NCBI GenBank assembly: GCA_012032215.1
Contig: JAAURO010000004.1
Location: forward strand, 1 to 18,789
Direction: 5' to 3'
Source of the DNA: Limnobacter sp.
GTDB lineage: Bacteria; Pseudomonadota; Gammaproteobacteria; Burkholderiales; Burkholderiaceae_B
DNA length: 18,789 nt
Shown: piece after piece, positions 16,869 to 18,789 of the stretch
How positions within the stretch are numbered: the stretch's first letter is position 1
Layout of the letters: each line of letters begins with the position of its first letter
Position numbers and translations under genes: made by a program
The notes under the pieces: model-generated
The model's database searches: none
The model's input: the letters and a program-made list of their open reading frames with translations, nothing else
Told to the model about the DNA's origin: nothing

Positions 16869-17849
16869 ATGTTTAATTCCAGTTTGTTGAAGCCGCGAAT
16901 TGTTGAAGTAGAGACTATTGGTCCGAATACGGCTAAAGTTGTGATGGAGCCTTTCGAGCGAGGTTATGGCCACACGCTTGGTAACGCCTTAAGGCGGGTA
17001 CTGCTTTCTTCCATGATCGGGTATGCCCCTACTGAGGTGTCTATAGCTGGTGTGGTACATGAATATTCCACACTAGACGGTGTCCAGGAAGATGTAGTTG
17101 ATTTGTTGTTGAACTTGAAAGGCATCGTCTTCAAACTCGAATCGCGTGATGTAGTAACTGTTACGCTGAAAAAAGAGGGGGCGGGTTTGGTTACCGCTGC
17201 AGATATTGAGCTGCCGCACGATGTTGAAATTGTGAACCCCAATCACGTGATTGCCAACTTGTCGCAAGGCGGCAAGCTGGATATGCAGATAAAAGTTGAG
17301 CGTGGTCGTGGGTATGTGCCTGGTTCCGTGCGTCGTTATCCTGATGAGCCGAGCAAAGCGATTGGTCGAATTGTTCTTGATGCTTCTTTCAGTCCTGTTC
17401 GCCGTGTTTCTTACGCGGTGGAGAGCGCCCGTGTGGAACAGCGCACTGATTTGGACCGCTTGGTAATGACCATTGAAACCAATGGCGTACTTACACCTGA
17501 AGAAGCTATTCGTCAGGCTGCGCGTATATTGGTGGAGCAGCTGTCGGTGTTTGCGGCGCTTGAAAATACGGCAGAACCAGAGCAGCAACAGCAGACGCCG
17601 CAGGTTGATCCTATTTTGCTGCGCCCTGTAGACGACTTGGAGCTGACTGTTCGCTCTGCAAATTGTTTGAAGGCTGAAAATATTTATTACATTGGTGACT
17701 TGATTCAGCGTACAGAAAATGAGTTGTTAAAAACTCCGAATCTGGGTAGAAAGTCACTGAACGAAATCAAGGATGTGTTGGCTGCTCGCGGCTTGACACT
17801 GGGCATGAAACTTGAAAACTGGCCGCCAGCCGGGCTCGATAAGCCTTGA
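16869..17849 (+). CDS. rpoA: DNA-directed RNA polymerase alpha subunit
   Basis: RpoA dimerises to seed assembly of RNA polymerase. Its C-terminal domain binds UP elements and activators. The 326-residue product has the N-terminal assembly domain with [20 protein letters not shown] (27-46), a glutamine-rich linker (about 236-247, [10 protein letters not shown]) and a C-terminal domain. The DNA-contact residues R262, N265, C266, G293, K295 and S296 match E. coli R265, N268, C269, G296, K298 and S299. The ATG at 16869 is chosen over a TTG immediately before it; AAGGA stands upstream. rplQ follows after 32 bases. Confidence 0.98.
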   Translation: MFNSSLLKPRIVEVETIGPNTAKVVMEPFERGYGHTLGNALRRVLLSSMIGYAPTEVSIAGVVHEYSTLDGVQEDVVDLLLNLKGIVFKLESRDVVTVTLKKEGAGLVTAADIELPHDVEIVNPNHVIANLSQGGKLDMQIKVERGRGYVPGSVRRYPDEPSKAIGRIVLDASFSPVRRVSYAVESARVEQRTDLDRLVMTIETNGVLTPEEAIRQAARILVEQLSVFAALENTAEPEQQQQTPQVDPILLRPVDDLELTVRSANCLKAENIYYIGDLIQRTENELLKTPNLGRKSLNEIKDVLAARGLTLGMKLENWPPAGLDKP

Positions 17850-17881
17850 GCTTAACGATATTTCATTGAAGGAAAAAGAAA

Positions 17882-18286
17882 ATGCGTCATCGTCATGGAC
17901 TCAGAAAGCTGAATCGCACAAGTAGCCACAGGCAGGCCATGTTCCGCAATATGGCGGTTTCATTGCTTGAACACGAAGTGATTAAAACCACTTTGCCCAA
18001 GGCCAAAGAACTGCGCAAAGTGCTTGAGCCACTTATTACTTTAGGTAAAACACCTTCGTTGGCAAATCGCCGTTTGGCTTTTAGTCGTTTGCGCAATCGT
18101 GAGATTGTGGGTAAGTTGTTTGATGAAATTGGTCCGCGTTATGCTACCCGGCCAGGTGGTTACATGCGTGTGCTGAAGTTTGGCTTTCGCAAGGGTGACA
18201 ATGCACCTATGGCGTTTGTTGAGCTTGTTGATCGGCCTGAGCATACAGCCGATACTGAGCCAGTCGAGGTTTCTGAAGAGTCTTGA
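17882..18286 (+). CDS. rplQ: 50S ribosomal protein L17
   Basis: L17 is an early 50S assembly protein near the tunnel exit. The 134-residue product has [56 protein letters not shown] and [21 protein letters not shown] short acidic tail follows the core, as in several betaproteobacteria. GAAGGAAAAAG precedes the ATG. It is the last gene of the cluster. Confidence 0.98.
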   Translation: MRHRHGLRKLNRTSSHRQAMFRNMAVSLLEHEVIKTTLPKAKELRKVLEPLITLGKTPSLANRRLAFSRLRNREIVGKLFDEIGPRYATRPGGYMRVLKFGFRKGDNAPMAFVELVDRPEHTADTEPVEVSEES

Positions 18287-18442
18287 ACCAGGTATAAGCA
18301 ATATGCGCTATGCGCATGAGTTCTTGTTTTGTTGCTGTTTTTTGGTTTTCTTCGCTAAAAGCTTGCTTCGGCCAATGCTGTTGTAACTGATAAAACGCTT
18401 GCTCGTACTTAAGCACAAATTTAGTTCGTGTGAAACAATAGA

Positions 18443-18475
18443 AACGCCGCCAGATTTAACACTGGTGGCGTTTTT
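18443..18475 (+). terminator. Intrinsic terminator of the alpha operon
   Basis: AACGCCGCCAG pairs with CTGGTGGCGTT over 11 bp (one G-T pair) around an 8-base loop, and the descending arm runs into five Ts (18471-18475). This is the strongest terminator in the window, 156 bases after rplQ. Confidence 0.88.
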
Positions 18476-18568
18476 GTATTTATAGTCAGTGGGGTGGTGG
18501 TTTAAATGTATCTGGCAAACAAGGGCTTGTTTCGGCATGGTGGAAGTGGGTGTTTTGAGATGGCGCTG

Positions 18569-18709
18569 TATAGCTGGAAAATTATAATATGGCATATGGT
18601 TCAGCTTAACACTGTGCACAAACCCGCTTTTTTCGCGTCATGGCCCACAGTGCCATGGCAAGAAAGCAGAATCTGAAAGACTATGCCGTATTATAATTTT
18701 CCAGCTATA
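18569..18709. repeat. 141-bp element with 28-bp inverted-repeat arms (MITE-like)
   Basis: The arms at 18569-18596 and 18682-18709 are inverted copies matching at 27 of 28 positions. The single difference (T at 18590, G at 18688) would still pair as G-U in RNA. The outer ends read TATAGCTGGAAAATTATAAT. The 85-base centre holds a second inverted pair, CACTGTG (18610-18616) and CACAGTG (18646-18652), and a hairpin CATGGC-ccacagt-GCCATG (18639-18657). There is no coding capacity. Outermost TA on both sides could be a 2-base target duplication, as made by IS630/mariner-type transposases, which suggests a non-autonomous element. A structured RNA or operator is an alternative. Confidence 0.6.
18692..18697 (+). 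promoter_or_regulatory. TATAAT -10-like box in the right arm
   Basis: A perfect TATAAT stands 34 bases before the downstream start codon, inside the right inverted-repeat arm. No convincing -35 box lies 16 to 18 bases upstream, so the promoter call is tentative. If real, the element supplies the promoter of the next gene. Confidence 0.25.
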
Positions 18710-18731
18710 AATATGAAGGGGAACAAGCGTT

Positions 18732-18789
18732 GTGAGTGTATTGGCTCTTACTTCGGTTTACAAGCGGTTTGGTAAACAGGACGTACTCA
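18732..18789 (+). CDS. Probable ABC transporter ATP-binding protein (N-terminal fragment)
   Basis: The frame opens with GTG at 18732, has AAGGGG ten bases upstream, and runs off the window end after 19 codons: MSVLALTSVYKRFGKQDVL. The pattern (short strand, V-x-K-R-F-G, two or three residues, VL) is the usual beginning of ABC ATPase domains, just before the Walker A loop. Walker A itself lies outside the window, so neither substrate nor subfamily can be given. It is on the same strand as the ribosomal genes but beyond their terminator, so it is a separate unit. Confidence 0.55.
   Translation, partial: MSVLALTSVYKRFGKQDVL

Larger units (their letters stand above)
18287..18731 (+). other. Gene-free region between rplQ and an ABC gene
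   Basis: About 445 bases with no supportable gene. It holds a small 6-bp hairpin (ATGCGC-tat-GCGCAT, 18303-18317) followed by T-rich sequence, then the strong terminator at 18443-18475, then the inverted-repeat element at 18569-18709. Short open frames on both strands cross these structures and resemble no family I know, so they are not called. Confidence 0.7.

Noticed and set aside
18303..18317. ATGCGC/GCGCAT hairpin as the rplQ terminator
   Set aside because: The T-rich stretch is interrupted and starts several bases after the stem; the hairpin at 18443-18475 is far better.
18308..18619. 103-codon - strand frame in the gene-free region
   Set aside because: It crosses the strong terminator and one inverted-repeat arm, has a low-complexity lysine/glutamine tail and no family resemblance.

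Overview
The window is one long, single-strand ribosomal-protein super-cluster, all genes on the + strand: the end of the str operon (rpsG, fusA, tuf), the S10 operon (rpsJ to rpsQ), the spc operon (rplN to rpmJ) and the alpha operon (rpsM, rpsK, rpsD, rpoA, rplQ). After these come about 450 bases without a gene and the first codons of a probable ABC-transporter ATPase. Gene order and protein character point to a betaproteobacterium, probably Burkholderiales: S10 to L36 fused into one run with str, IF-1 encoded between secY and rpmJ, a long zinc-free S14, a beta-type RpoA and an L3 with an N-terminal extension. I cannot name the genus from sequence alone.

Layout: 1-84 leader of rpsG; 85-3910 str genes, closed by a hairpin terminator at 3936-3962; 4016-9280 rpsJ and, behind its own promoter at 4385-4413, rplC-rplD-rplW-rplB-rpsS-rplV-rpsC-rplP-rpmC-rpsQ; 9281-9432 a gap with a good sigma70-type promoter and an 11-bp leader hairpin; 9433-15225 rplN-rplX-rplE-rpsN-rpsH-rplF-rplR-rpsE-rpmD-rplO-secY-infA-rpmJ; 15242-18286 rpsM-rpsK-rpsD-rpoA-rplQ, with a terminator between rpsD and rpoA; a strong terminator at 18443-18475; a 141-bp element with 28-bp inverted-repeat arms at 18569-18709; then the partial ABC gene. 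The products make both ribosomal subunits, elongation factors EF-G and EF-Tu, initiation factor IF-1, the SecY translocon and the RNA polymerase alpha subunit.

Two things stand out. First, seven essential genes (fusA, rpsJ, rplC, rplB, rpsC, rpsH, rplO) are broken by one-base indels, nearly all in short homopolymer runs. Both sides of each break match the same family, so these read as sequencing or assembly errors rather than pseudogenes. All lie before position 13302. Second, tuf has third-codon bases that are mostly C and A, while its neighbours favour T and G. That is the pattern of a gene shaped on the opposite replication strand or brought in from elsewhere, and it ends abruptly about 14 codons before the stop.

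I found no CRISPR array, tRNA, rRNA, prophage or defence system. The least explained parts are the inverted-repeat element near the right end, the structured leaders of rplC and rplN, and the history of tuf.
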